A stretch of DNA of 64,000 nucleotides from Atopomonas hussainii (GCF_900109735.1 NZ_FOAS01000008.1:124001-188000), one strand, 5' to 3'; shown: positions 7,748-16,789, counted from the first letter of the stretch. Translations and numbers: made by a program. Notes: generated by a model from the sequence alone, not told the origin.

Positions 7748-8656
7748 ATGAAAACCAGCCTTGAAGAGATGCTCGCTTTTGTGACGGTGGTAGACAGCGG
7801 CTCGATCAGCGCCGCTGCCGAACAGCTGCAGCAGACTGCCTCCGGGGTGAGTCGGGCGCTCAGTCGGTTGGAAGAAAAGCTCGCGGTAACTTTGCTGCGC
7901 CGTACAACAAGGCGTCTTGAACTGACCGAAGAAGGCGAGGTTTTTCTCGCCCGCGCCCGGCGCATTCTCGACAGCGTGGAAGAGGCCGAAGAACAAATGG
8001 CCCTGCGTCGCCAAGTGCCGGTGGGGCGCTTGCGGGTGAACACTGCCTAGCCGTTTATGCTGCACGTGATCGTGCCGCTGATCGGCGAGTTTCGCGCCCG
8101 TTATCCACAAATTGAGTTGGAGCTTAACAGCGACGACCGCTTTATCGACCTGCTAGAGCGGCGCACAGACTTGGCTATTCGTATTGGCGTATTGCCCGAC
8201 TCCAGCCTGCACGCGCGGCCCTTGTGCGCCAGCCGTCGGCGGGTGCTGGCTAGCTCCGCCTACCTGCAGCGCTACGGTATGCCTGCCACAGTAGATGCAC
8301 TGGCCGAGCACAGCCTGATTGGTTTTACCGAACCAGAGAGCCTTAACGAATGGCCACTGCGCCACGCCCAAGGCGAGCGTTGGAAAATCAGCCCAACCCT
8401 GCGCGCCTCCAGCGGCGATACCCATCGCGCGCTAGCCTTGGCCGGGCAAGGCTTAGTCTGCCTGTCGGACTTCATGTGCGGTGCCGACCTAGCCAAAGGC
8501 GACTTGGTTGAAGTGCTGGCCGAGCAGCGCACGGAGCTTCTTCAGCCGATCAACGCCGTGTACTACCGCAACAGCGCCTTAGCCTCGCGGATTACCTGTT
8601 TTCTGGATTTTTTGAGTGAGCAGATGGGCAATAAATCGGCTGATACTGTTCATTGA
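7748..8656 (+). pseudogene. LysR-family regulator interrupted by an in-frame TAG
   Basis: The reading frame from the ATG at 7748 encodes a full-length LysR protein, but codon 101 is TAG (8048-8050). The winged-helix domain (residues 1-65) and linker lie before the stop. The substrate-binding domain continues in the same frame from 'PFMLHVIVPLIGEFRARYP' to 8656. Relatives usually have Ser, Thr or Ala at this place ('VNTASPFMLH'-like), and TCG to TAG is one base change. There are no other defects, so the mutation is recent, is a sequencing error, or is suppressed. It was probably the regulator of the divergent MFS gene. Confidence 0.85.
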
Positions 8657-8730
8657 ACGGGCAAAGAGCTGGGGTGGCTCGGGACAGAGCAAGCTTAATG
8701 CGCTGCGAGTCAAGGCCTGTACCGGCTTAT

Positions 8731-9312
8731 CTATTTGCAGTGGTGCGCTTTTGTTAGCAGTGCGCGCTCTGCTGCTGCCGCGATGCTTTCGGCCACTAAT
8801 GGGTCTACTACCGCACGACAGAGCGTTACGGCTCCAATCAGTGTGGATAAGGCAAGCATGGCCTCGCTGACATCGCTAGGGGCATGATCCGATGTGGGCC
8901 CGGCGACGATCAACGCAGCAACATCGAGCAGTTCCGCTTCAAATGCGGCACGTGCATTGGCATCTGAGCGGGCTACTTCCGCGGCAAGGCTCTGTAGTGC
9001 ACAGCTTTCTGCGAGTGCACATTGACGCTTCTCCCCTAAGTAGAAGCGCACGAATTCAGGCCACCAAGCGCGTTGATGCTGATCTTGGAAGTGGCGCACT
9101 CCATCTTTGAGTTCAGTCAGACCTCGGGCGACGGACTCGCAAAATGCCGCCGCTTTAGACTCAAAGTGGGTATAGAAGGCGCCGGAGGTAACCCCTGCTT
9201 CCTTTGCTAAGCCGTCCACCCCTATGCCACCGAAGCCCGCTTGACGAAAACCACGGCCAGCCGCTTCAAGAATTCGTTGACGTGTTTGTTGCTTTCGTTC
9301 GGCTCGAGACAC
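8731..9312 (-). CDS. TetR-family repressor
   Basis: This 193-residue protein has the TetR N-terminal domain 'TRQRILEAAGRGFRQAGFGG' with recognition helix 'GVTSGAFYTHFESKAAAF' (about 42-59). A helical ligand-binding domain follows. GTG at 9312 is preferred because CGGAGG lies five bases upstream. An earlier GTG at 9318 overlaps that site. It is divergent from the tautomerase-like gene, and a perfect 17-bp inverted repeat lies between them. It most likely represses both itself and the tautomerase. It is convergent with the LysR pseudogene, and the 74 bases between them show no clear terminator. Confidence 0.88.
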   Translation of the reverse strand: MSRAERKQQTRQRILEAAGRGFRQAGFGGIGVDGLAKEAGVTSGAFYTHFESKAAAFCESVARGLTELKDGVRHFQDQHQRAWWPEFVRFYLGEKRQCALAESCALQSLAAEVARSDANARAAFEAELLDVAALIVAGPTSDHAPSDVSEAMLALSTLIGAVTLCRAVVDPLVAESIAAAAERALLTKAHHCK

Positions 9313-9358
9313 GCACACCTCCGGATTAAGTTTTTAGTTGGGGAAAAATGCGCTTGGC

Positions 9359-9402
9359 AAGATAACGATCGCTATGTAAATTCAGATAGCGATCGTTATC
9401 TT
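9359..9402. promoter_or_regulatory. TetR operator: 17-bp inverted repeat
   Basis: AAGATAACGATCGCTAT (9359-9375) is repeated as its exact complement at 9386-9402 after a 10-base spacer. Each arm is itself nearly palindromic (ATAACGATCGCTAT), so two TetR dimers could bind. It lies between the divergent TetR and tautomerase genes. Confidence 0.8.
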
Positions 9403-9455
9403 TTGTTTGTCGTGGTCGCAGATGCGACATCAACCAAGCTTACAGGAGTATTCAA

Positions 9456-9872
9456 ATGCCTCTGACCCTGACCCTTACTGAAGGCGTTCTGCCTAAAGGC
9501 AGTGAAAAAAACGCATTCGCCCAGCTGTCCGACGCCATGTTGAAGTGGCATGGCCTGACCGGCAATAAGGTCATGACGCCCAACGTCGTTGGCTCCATTA
9601 ATGTTTTGACCGCAGAAAACACCTTCTCTGGCTCTGCCGAGGCTCCAGTCGCTTTCATCGAGTGGAAGGTACCTGCTTTTGCCTTTGCCAATCGCGACAT
9701 ACAGGTTGGCTACATAGAGGAGGCAACCAACATTATCCATGAGCTATCTGGTGGCCAGCTGCCCAAGGAAAGCATCTGGGTCAACATTGTGCATGCCGTA
9801 GACGGTGCGTGGGGTATCGCTGGCCAGGCTATGACCAATGAGCAACTTGGCGAGGCTCTCGCCAAGGGATGA
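9456..9872 (+). CDS. Tautomerase-superfamily-like protein
   Basis: This 138-residue protein begins Met-Pro, as tautomerases do when Pro1 is the catalytic base after Met removal. The strand 'LTLTLTEGVLPKGSEKNAFAQ' and the later 'LPKESIWVNIVHAVDGAWGIAG' follow a 4-oxalocrotonate tautomerase-like beta-alpha-beta layout, apparently as a two-unit fused version. The substrate is unknown. An AGGAG site lies seven bases before the start. It is single-gene and divergent from a TetR repressor with a strong operator between. A hairpin follows the stop. I am moderately sure of the family and not of the reaction. Confidence 0.65.
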   Translation: MPLTLTLTEGVLPKGSEKNAFAQLSDAMLKWHGLTGNKVMTPNVVGSINVLTAENTFSGSAEAPVAFIEWKVPAFAFANRDIQVGYIEEATNIIHELSGGQLPKESIWVNIVHAVDGAWGIAGQAMTNEQLGEALAKG

Positions 9873-9880
9873 GGCGCTAG

Positions 9881-9907
9881 ATTGGCAGCGGTGATCCCGC
9901 TGCCAAT
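9881..9907 (+). terminator. Hairpin after the tautomerase-like gene
   Basis: An 11-bp perfect stem (ATTGGCAGCGG and complement, 5-base loop) lies eight bases after the stop codon. The T tract is poor, so termination may be weak. Confidence 0.5.
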
Positions 9908-10022
9908 TTAGGTAATGCGCCTGCGACTCAGGTATCGCCTTTCTTATCGTCTGGCCCGCTGGAGGGGGGGCCGCGTATGGCTCGGTTTGTGGGAGGGCGC
10001 GTTAGGCTTGGTGCCTAGCGCG

Positions 10023-11072
10023 TTATTCCGCAGTGCCTTGCAGCGGGCCAGGCTTGCCACGCCGATAGTTAGACGGTGCAAACCCTGTCCACTTACTGAA
10101 CGCCTTGTGAAACGAGCTGGCCTCGGCAAAGCCAACACGGGCGGCGATGTCACTGAGGGTGAGTTGTTCGTTGGTCAGTAACGATAGGCTCAGGTCGCGC
10201 TTTAGCGCATCGCGAATGTCTTGAAAGCGGGTTTCTTCGCGCTTGAGTTTGCGCCACAGCAGGTTGGCTGACAGGTTGAGTTCGTTGGCGACTTGTTCGG
10301 CCGATAGCCATTCGCGCTGGCAATGCAGCAGAAGCAGTTTGCGCACCGCATGGGTAAAGGGCGCTGGGCGGTGATTGATCAGCATCATGCGTTGGCTGTC
10401 GCGCACCATGACTTCGACCTGTGCTTGGGTAGTGGCGCAGGGCACCTGCAGCACGCCACGGGCAAAGTGCAGCTCGTTGTAAGGGCTGGCGTAGTGCAGC
10501 GGGCCACCGAACAGGTAGTACAAATGCGGGTGCAGGTGGTTCTTTGCAAAGGTGAAATGCACGGCCTCGGGCTGGATCACTTCGCCAATCAGCCAGTGAA
10601 TCAGTCGCAGCACCACTATCAGCAAGCTTTGGTGAATAAAGCGGTAGTCGAAGAGCTGGGTCTGCCGCAAGTGCAGACGTATCACGGTGTGCTCGGTGTG
10701 CTCTAACACCTCAAGGTGAAACTGGTCGCTGAACAGTTTGTAGAAGCGGTTTAGCTGGGTGATAGCTTGCGCGGCGTTAGTGCAGGCGACCAGTTGCGTG
10801 GCAAACACGGCAAAGGCTTTTTGCGGTACGGGCCGGTCGAGAAAGCCGAGAAAGCTGTCGTCGAGTTGCTGGATAATCAGGCGCAGCAAGCGGCTGTAAT
10901 CGACCACCGACACCCGATTGCCGGGTGTCAGTGGTTGCACATGGGCGAGCCCAGCCTGGGTTAGCAGCTGCGTGACATCGGCGCCGCGGGCTGGGCAAGC
11001 CTGCAGGGCGTCGAAGACAAATTCCACCGGAATGGTGGGGGCCAGAAACTGGCTGGCGGCGCTGTTGTGCAT
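10023..11072 (-). CDS. AraC-family regulator (OruR/ArgR-like architecture)
   Basis: This 349-residue protein has an N-terminal arabinose-operon-regulator-like sensing domain (about 15-200). A C-terminal AraC double helix-turn-helix follows (about 245-340), ending with 'LSDIAARVGFAEASSFHKAFSKWTG', the second HTH. The effector is unknown. It lies 32 bases after the enoyl-CoA hydratase gene on the same strand and is probably cotranscribed with it, so it may regulate that pathway. Length and motifs are normal. Confidence 0.88.
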   Translation of the reverse strand: MHNSAASQFLAPTIPVEFVFDALQACPARGADVTQLLTQAGLAHVQPLTPGNRVSVVDYSRLLRLIIQQLDDSFLGFLDRPVPQKAFAVFATQLVACTNAAQAITQLNRFYKLFSDQFHLEVLEHTEHTVIRLHLRQTQLFDYRFIHQSLLIVVLRLIHWLIGEVIQPEAVHFTFAKNHLHPHLYYLFGGPLHYASPYNELHFARGVLQVPCATTQAQVEVMVRDSQRMMLINHRPAPFTHAVRKLLLLHCQREWLSAEQVANELNLSANLLWRKLKREETRFQDIRDALKRDLSLSLLTNEQLTLSDIAARVGFAEASSFHKAFSKWTGFAPSNYRRGKPGPLQGTAE

Positions 11073-11104
11073 GCCAGCAGGCTAAGGGCGCAAGGCGGGC
11101 GCGA

Positions 11105-11965
11105 TCAATCCATTTCTGCGCGCACAATGCCGGGGGTGCGCGCTTGGCCGCGAATGCGGTCGGGGTGGTCGCGCTCGTTGAACTTGCGTAAGCCCTCGAG
11201 CATTTCCGCTTGGTCGCTGGGCGAGCTAAGTACGCGGTTAAAACATTCGGCTTCGATACGCAGGCCTTCGCGCAGAGGCTCGCCAAAGCCGCGAATCGCT
11301 GCTTCTTTGTCGTTGCGAATCGCCGCTTGCGGCAGGCTGGCGATGAACGCGGCTAGCTCCAGTGCGCGGTTTAGCCCTTGGCCTTTGGCGACCACTTCGT
11401 TGGCTAGACCAATGCGGTAGGCCTCGGCGGCGTCGATTACCTTGCCGGTGAGGATCAGCTCCATGGCGCGGCCCATGCCGACGATGCGCGGCAAGCGCTG
11501 CGTGCCGCCATCGGCCAGGCCGATATTCCAGCGCCGGCAGGTGACGCCAAACGAGGCGTGTTCTTCGACGATACGCAGGTCGGCAAAGCAGGCCCACTCC
11601 AACCCGCCGGCGTAGGCTAAACCGTTAACCGCGGCGATCACCGGCTTGTAAATGTCGGTCCAACGGCTGGGGCCGAGGCAGCCCGGCGCTTCGCCACGGT
11701 TGTGACGGGCGATCTCTTCGGCGCTGGTGGGAATCGGTGGGTTACCGCCGAATGCGGCCTTCAGGTCGCCACCGGCACAAAAGGCGCTGTCACCGGCGCC
11801 GGTCAGCACTGCCACTTTGGCGCTGGGGTCGACACGAAACTGGTCGAAGGCGTGGCACAGCTCGTCATGTGCCAATCGATCGATGCAGTTTTTTACCTCG
11901 GGGCGGTTGAAGGTGATCACGCGCACCGCGCCGTGGCTTTCGTAGCGAATGTGTTGGTAGTTCAT
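11105..11965 (-). CDS. Enoyl-CoA hydratase/isomerase family protein
   Basis: This 286-residue crotonase-fold protein acts on an acyl-CoA. The CoA/oxyanion-hole strands are clear ('FCAGGDLKAAFG' and 'NGLAYAGGLEWACFADLRI'). The first catalytic Glu of true hydratases is present in 'GGLEWAC'. The second position, normally Glu in 'FGQPEI...GGTQRL', is Cys here ('FGVTCRR...GGTQRL'), so ordinary hydration is uncertain and an isomerase, hydrolase or other crotonase reaction is possible. GGAGA precedes the ATG at 11965. It is the first gene of a two-gene unit with an AraC regulator. Confidence 0.85.
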   Translation of the reverse strand: MNYQHIRYESHGAVRVITFNRPEVKNCIDRLAHDELCHAFDQFRVDPSAKVAVLTGAGDSAFCAGGDLKAAFGGNPPIPTSAEEIARHNRGEAPGCLGPSRWTDIYKPVIAAVNGLAYAGGLEWACFADLRIVEEHASFGVTCRRWNIGLADGGTQRLPRIVGMGRAMELILTGKVIDAAEAYRIGLANEVVAKGQGLNRALELAAFIASLPQAAIRNDKEAAIRGFGEPLREGLRIEAECFNRVLSSPSDQAEMLEGLRKFNERDHPDRIRGQARTPGIVRAEMD

Positions 11966-12054
11966 GGCCTGTCTCCAGAGAGGGAGACATCAGCCTAGGG
12001 GGCAGGGCAGCGGCGCAGAATGGTCGCAGATTGCTGGCAGCCTGTTAAAAAATT

Positions 12055-12171
12055 GCCGGCACACAGCTAAGGAAGCCCTGATTTACTGCCTGCACGACTC
12101 AATCACTGCGTTATGCGGAGCTTGAGTCGTTCGCCGATTAAATCAGTGCTTCCCTAAAGTCATGTGCCGGC
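12055..12171. repeat. Nested palindromic element (REP/MITE-like), about 117 bp
   Basis: Long imperfect outer arms start and end with GCCGGCACA/TGTGCCGGC and contain AGGAAGCCCTGATTTA against TAAATCAGTGCTTCCCT. Inside is a perfect 9-bp pair (ACGACTCAA 12094-12102, TTGAGTCGT 12122-12130). The whole can fold into one long hairpin. It fills the gap between the alcohol dehydrogenase stop and the enoyl-CoA hydratase start. It is probably a non-autonomous mobile or REP-type element; I see no second copy in the window. Confidence 0.6.
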
Positions 12172-12190
12172 GCTTTGTTTAAAAAGCGAG

Positions 12191-13363
12191 TTACAGAGCC
12201 ATTTCCAGCACTTGGCGGGAAACCTCCAGCGTCACATCGCCACGCTCAGATAGCGCGACCATGCCGTGCTTTTCCAGTGCTTGCAGTACGCGCTCGACGC
12301 CTTGCTGGTCGATGCCGTGGGCCGACAGGCGGGTGGCAATACCGAGGCTGTTGAAGAAGGCCTCGGTGTTGGCGATGGCCGCGTCGATGCGCGCCTCGTC
12401 ACCGCCTTCGGTGATGCCCCACACGCGCTCGGCGTATTGCAGCAGCTTCTCGCGCTTGGGTTCGCGGCGCACGCGCCACATCGACGGCAGCACCACCGCC
12501 AGGCTCTGCGCGTGGTCGACGCCGAACAGCGCGGTCAGCTCGTGGCCAAGCATGTGCACACTCCAGTCGTGCGGTACGCCCGAGCCGATCAGGCCGTTCA
12601 GGGCCATGGTGGCGCTCCATACCAGGTTCGAACGCGCGGCGTAGTTGCTCGGCTCATCGACGGTGGTTTTGCCGATTTCCAGCAAGGTTTGCAGAATGCC
12701 CTCGGCGGTGCGGTCTTGGAAATGCGCGCCAGTGGGGTAGGTGACGTACTGCTCGACCACATGCACAAAGGCATCCACCACGCCGTTGGCGACTTGGATG
12801 GCCGGCAGGGTGTAGGTCAGCTCAGGGTCGAGAATCGAGAACTTGGGGAAGGTCAGCGGGCTGTACACCGGCAGCTTGTCTTCGCCACGGCTGATCACCG
12901 CGAAGCAGTTCATTTCCGAGCCGGTGGCCGGCAGCGTAGCCACGGTGCCCAGGGCAATCGCGTTATTCACCGGCACCGGGTTAAAGCCGTGAATCAGCAG
13001 CTGCTCTTCTTGGCCTTGGTAGTCGGCATTAGCTGCGGCGAGGGCGATGAACTTGGTGGCATCCATCACCGAGCCGCCACCGACGGCGAGCAAGAAGTCG
13101 ATCTGCTCGGCGCGCACGCGCTCCACCGCTTGCATGGCGGTGGCGAACTTGGGGTTGGACTCAATACCGCCAAATTCGCTAACGCTACGCGCTGATTTGG
13201 CCAGCTCGGCCTTCACTTGCGCGAGCACGCCGTTACGCACCACGCTGCCGCCGCCGTAGGTGATCAGCACCTTGGCGTTTTTCGGCACTAGGCTATCCAG
13301 CTGGCTGAGCTGGCCCTGACCAAAGACGATTTGCGTGGGGTTGTAGAAGTTGAAATTCAGCAT
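12191..13363 (-). CDS. yqhD: NADPH-dependent iron-containing alcohol dehydrogenase, YqhD type
   Basis: This 390-residue group III alcohol dehydrogenase reduces short-chain aldehydes. The nucleotide-binding GGGS motifs are at 'TYGGGSVVRNG' (about 36-46) and 'VGGGSVMDATKF' (about 94-105). Metal ligands are in 'GVVDAFVHVVEQY' (Asp, His), 'DWSVHMLGHELTALFGVDHAQ' (two His). Length and motifs match YqhD, an aldehyde scavenger. It is divergent from an AraC gene of the YqhC type, which is broken. This matches the E. coli pair, where YqhC activates yqhD, so induction may be lost here. Confidence 0.9.
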   Translation of the reverse strand: MLNFNFYNPTQIVFGQGQLSQLDSLVPKNAKVLITYGGGSVVRNGVLAQVKAELAKSARSVSEFGGIESNPKFATAMQAVERVRAEQIDFLLAVGGGSVMDATKFIALAAANADYQGQEEQLLIHGFNPVPVNNAIALGTVATLPATGSEMNCFAVISRGEDKLPVYSPLTFPKFSILDPELTYTLPAIQVANGVVDAFVHVVEQYVTYPTGAHFQDRTAEGILQTLLEIGKTTVDEPSNYAARSNLVWSATMALNGLIGSGVPHDWSVHMLGHELTALFGVDHAQSLAVVLPSMWRVRREPKREKLLQYAERVWGITEGGDEARIDAAIANTEAFFNSLGIATRLSAHGIDQQGVERVLQALEKHGMVALSERGDVTLEVSRQVLEMAL

Positions 13364-13543
13364 GGCTTTACCCTCGGTTGTGGCAGGGACTCACGGAGAG
13401 TCGATGGGCTGCATTGTGGGTAAAAGAGCTGGCGGGGCGAACGCCCATTTCTGGCTAAAGTTTGCCTAAAGCTACTCGCAGGTGTAGGTGGTTGCATTTA
13501 ACTGCTAGATTTGTTGCCTAATCCTGTTTGGTGGTAATCGCCC

Positions 13544-14431
13544 ATGCAATCGTTAGCGGCTTTGATGCAGGCACTCAACCTGCCGGATGGCTTCTCCGAA
13601 ACTGGCCTTGAAGGCGTGCGTTTCTTTGCCTCGCGTCAGGCTATTGCGCGTACGCCGCTGGTCTAAAACCCCGGCATCTGCATTGTGGTGCAGGGCACTA
13701 AGGTGGGTTATTTGGGCGGTAAACAGTTTGTTTATGACGCTAATTCATACCTGCTGGTGTCGGCCACTTTGCCGTTTGAATGCGAAACCTTCGCCAGCCC
13801 GGAAAGCCCTTTGCTCGGCCTGTATATCGACATCGACCTGCCACAACTCAATGTGCTGATCAACGAGCTGGGCAGCGCAGCGATGACAGCCGATGAAGCC
13901 GAGCAAGCCATGCCGTCTGCCATTGCCCCTGTGCCGCTGGAGGCCGACATGCTCGATGCCATCGCGCGGTTGATTCGTTGTCTCGGTGATGCTCACGAGC
14001 GGCGCATTCTGGGCCCAGGGTTGCTGCGCGAGATTCTCTTTCGCGCTCTGCAAGGCGGCCAAGCCACCGCGTTGTACGCACTGGCCGCGCATAACGGCCA
14101 CTTCGCCCGCGTGGCCCGCGCGCTGCAGCTGATTCAGCACGACTACGCGCAGCACTTGGATGTTGAGCAGCTGGCGCGCCAAGCCAACATGAGCACCTCG
14201 GCATTTCACCGCGCCTTTAAAGAAGTGACCGACGACTCGCCACTGCAATACCTGAAGAAAATCCGCCTAAGCAAAGCGCGCGACTTTATCGTCCAGCAGG
14301 GTATGAAAGCCTACGTGGCGGCCGATCAGGTGGGCTACGAAAGCGCCTCGCAATTTAGTCGCGAGTTCAAGCGTTACTTCGGGCATAGCCCTGCGCAGTT
14401 GATGCGCGATAGTCAGCAGGAGCGGGTTTAA
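13544..14431 (+). pseudogene. AraC-family (YqhC-like) regulator interrupted by an in-frame TAA
   Basis: The frame from ATG 13544 codes for an AraC_N-domain plus AraC HTH protein, but codon 41 is TAA (13664-13666). Relatives have Tyr at this place in the motif 'LxYxPxICxxxQG'; here it reads 'TPLV-stop-NPGICIVVQG'. TAT or TAC to TAA is one base change. The same frame then stays open to 14431 with both HTH motifs ('ANMSTSAFHRAFKEVT' and 'VGYESASQFSREFKRYFG'). A GTG at 13685 could restart translation but would lose the first strands of the sensor domain. It was probably the activator of the divergent yqhD-type gene. Confidence 0.85.
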
Positions 14432-14436
14432 AACCG

Positions 14437-15426
14437 CTACTTGCTGCTCGGCAGCGCCTGGCGGTACTCGCGCGGTGTTTGCGCGAAGGCCTGTTTGAAG
14501 TTGCGGCAGAACACCGTGGCCGAGGCGAAGCCGGCTTGCTCGGCGATTTGCTGAATCTGTAGGTCGGTGGATTGCAGCAGGCGCCGGGCGATTTCTAGGC
14601 GCTGCTTGCTCAGGTAGTGCATCGGCGTTAAGCCCGTGGCGCTGACAAAGCGCCGCGACAGGGTGCGAGGGGTGACGTTGAACTGCCAGGCCAGCTCGTC
14701 GAGCGACAGTTCTTGGGCAAAGTTCAGGCGAATCTTGTCGCGTGCGGCATCGACCAGCGTGTCGTTGCAGCTGGGTTCGAGAAACACCGGCAGCGGTGCG
14801 TCTTTGTCGCGGATGGTGAAGTAGTGCGAGGCAAACTCTGCGGCGCGATCACCGAGAAAGCGCTGAATCAGCAATAGCAGGGCATCGAAGGTGGCCGGCG
14901 TGGTGGCGGTGGTAATGATCTGGTTCGATTCAAGCATCTGCAGTTTGGGGCTGACTTTTACCGCCGGATAACGCTGGCGAAACAGGTTGGCCGAGGCCCA
15001 ATGGATGGTCGCCTCGCGGCCATCGAGGATGCCGGCCTCGGCAAGAAACCACACCCCGGTTACCAGCCCGACCACCACAGAGCCTTGCGCATGTTGCTGG
15101 CTAAGCCAAGCCAGCGCCGGTTTGGCGCGCTCTAGGCTGTCCATCGACAAGCCCCATACTGAGGGCACCACCACCGCATCGAAACGCTTCTGCCCGGCAG
15201 CGCTGGCGAAATATTCGGTATCGAAACGCAGCCCGGAGAAACCGCTGACCTTGGCCCGCGTGCAGCGCAGCAAGGTGGTGTTGAAGCCGCGAAACTCGCT
15301 GCTCTGGAACAATTTGGGGGTCAGGGTCATGCCGTGGAACACCTCCACCATGCTGCTGATGGTGCTGCTCCAAAACTGATCGGGGATCAGGTAGGCGATC
15401 TCAAGGGCGCGCTGTTGGCTGTGCAT
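14437..15426 (-). CDS. GlxA-type AraC regulator with DJ-1/PfpI domain
   Basis: This 329-residue protein joins an N-terminal DJ-1/PfpI-like glutamine amidotransferase fold (about 8-190) to a C-terminal AraC HTH pair (about 225-325). The usual nucleophile-elbow Cys is replaced: the motif reads 'GLVTGVWFLAEAGILDGR'. The domain therefore probably senses a ligand, as in GlxA/GbdR/ArgR-type regulators. It is divergent from the Rieske oxygenase gene, with two tandem GGTTGATTTT repeats between, and is the likely activator of that operon. Its stop is only five bases from the convergent AraC pseudogene end. Confidence 0.87.
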   Translation of the reverse strand: MHSQQRALEIAYLIPDQFWSSTISSMVEVFHGMTLTPKLFQSSEFRGFNTTLLRCTRAKVSGFSGLRFDTEYFASAAGQKRFDAVVVPSVWGLSMDSLERAKPALAWLSQQHAQGSVVVGLVTGVWFLAEAGILDGREATIHWASANLFRQRYPAVKVSPKLQMLESNQIITTATTPATFDALLLLIQRFLGDRAAEFASHYFTIRDKDAPLPVFLEPSCNDTLVDAARDKIRLNFAQELSLDELAWQFNVTPRTLSRRFVSATGLTPMHYLSKQRLEIARRLLQSTDLQIQQIAEQAGFASATVFCRNFKQAFAQTPREYRQALPSSK

Positions 15427-15484
15427 CCGGGTTGCTCTGTGTGGCGATGCTTTTGTCTATATCCGTTGAGAATACGTCACTTAT

Positions 15485-15504
15485 GGTTGATTTTGGTTGA
15501 TTTT
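15485..15504. promoter_or_regulatory. Tandem 10-bp repeats, candidate AraC-type operator
   Basis: GGTTGATTTT occurs twice head to tail between the divergent GlxA-type regulator and the Rieske oxygenase gene. AraC-family activators typically bind direct repeats. The role is inferred from position and pattern. Confidence 0.45.
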
Positions 15505-15585
15505 GCCTTGCTAGAGTGAACGCCACTGACAGCAACACAGCGCCGCAAGCCACGCAGGCTGACGGCCTAAAACGAGGACCCGAGC

Positions 15586-16776
15586 ATGGACCGAGCCACC
15601 GAGATTCGCCTGATCAAAGACGTGCTGGCGCTGAAAGCCCGCGGCGAAACCCAGTACCACGACACAGTGCAAACCCACAGCACCGAGCGCTATATCTCGG
15701 CACAGTGGTTTGCCCGCGAAAAATCGCAGATCTTTCGTGCTCAGCCATTGGCCATTGGTGCGGCCAATGAGGTGCCCAACCCGGGGGATTACTTGGCGTT
15801 GGACTGGCTCGACGGCGTGTCACTGCTCATGGTGCGCGGTGAAGACAACCAAGTGCGCGTGTTCGCCAATGCCTGTCGGCACCGCAATGCACGCTTGGTG
15901 GCTAACGGTGAGAGTGGCTGCAAAAAGAAATTCGTCTGCCCCTATCACGCTTGGACTTACGGCTCCCAAGGCAACTTGGTAGGGGCGCCGGACTTCGAGC
16001 GCGGCTTTCCCAGTTTGGATAAACAAAATCTAGGGCTGATCGAGTTTCCTAGTCGCGTGATTGGCGGCATCGTCTTTGTGCATCTGAATCGCCAACTACA
16101 GGTGCCGCACGACTTACTGGCCGAGGAAATGCTCAGCGATATGCGTTACCTCGACATGGAAAACCAGCAGGTCTACAAGCGACGCAGCTATGTGGTCAAA
16201 GCCAACTGGAAGATTCTTCTCGAAGGCGGCATCGAGGCTTATCACTTTAACGTGGCGCACAAAAACACCTTGGCGCCGTTCTTCCTCGGTAACTTGTCGA
16301 CGTGGCAAAGCTTTGGCGGCCTGTATATGCGCATGATTCTGCCGAAGAAGCCCATCCTTGAGGCGCCCAATCTGCCTGAGGTGCAGTGGGATATGCGCAA
16401 GATGGCCAACCTCATCTACATCCTGTCGCCCACCGTGTTGTTGCTCGCCCAGCCGGACAACATCTCGCTGATCCGCATGGTGCCGCTGAAAGCCGGGGAG
16501 ACGCGCATCGAAGAAGTACTGCTGGTCGATGGTCCCAAAGACGGCGGCGACGAGTGGTCGGCCGACGAGCTGAAGATGCACGAAACCAACCATAACCTAG
16601 TTAACAAGATCCTCATGGAGGACTGGGTGCTGGGCGAAACCATTCAGACCAATATGCACAGCGGGGTGGTGAGTGAAATCCACTTCGGCCGCTTTGAGTC
16701 GGCGTTGACCTGGCTGCATGACGAGTACGAGCGCGTTATGGATATCAACCCGACGATGATCGCCCGGCAGGCCTAA
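15586..16776 (+). CDS. Rieske non-heme iron oxygenase, alpha subunit
   Basis: This 396-residue protein is a ring-hydroxylating-type oxygenase. The Rieske [2Fe-2S] ligands are visible as C-R-H ('[10 protein letters not shown]', about 90-99) and C-x2-H ('[11 protein letters not shown]', about 112-122). The catalytic iron His ligands lie in '[15 protein letters not shown]' (about 211-225), with an Asp in the C-terminal part near 'MEDWVLGE'. The substrate is unknown. The family includes aromatic dioxygenases and amine demethylases such as the glycine betaine enzyme. No beta subunit or ferredoxin reductase is nearby. A rubredoxin gene follows 13 bases later, which suggests it is the electron donor. 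Confidence 0.9.
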   Translation: MDRATEIRLIKDVLALKARGETQYHDTVQTHSTERYISAQWFAREKSQIFRAQPLAIGAANEVPNPGDYLALDWLDGVSLLMVRGEDNQVRVFANACRHRNARLVANGESGCKKKFVCPYHAWTYGSQGNLVGAPDFERGFPSLDKQNLGLIEFPSRVIGGIVFVHLNRQLQVPHDLLAEEMLSDMRYLDMENQQVYKRRSYVVKANWKILLEGGIEAYHFNVAHKNTLAPFFLGNLSTWQSFGGLYMRMILPKKPILEAPNLPEVQWDMRKMANLIYILSPTVLLLAQPDNISLIRMVPLKAGETRIEEVLLVDGPKDGGDEWSADELKMHETNHNLVNKILMEDWVLGETIQTNMHSGVVSEIHFGRFESALTWLHDEYERVMDINPTMIARQA

Positions 16777-16789
16777 GCAGGAGGGCAGC

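Noticed and set aside
12266-13195. 309-codon open frame antisense to the yqhD-type gene
   Set aside because: It mirrors the codon pattern of a well-supported iron alcohol dehydrogenase, and its product is low-complexity in His, Gln, Val and Gly with no family features.
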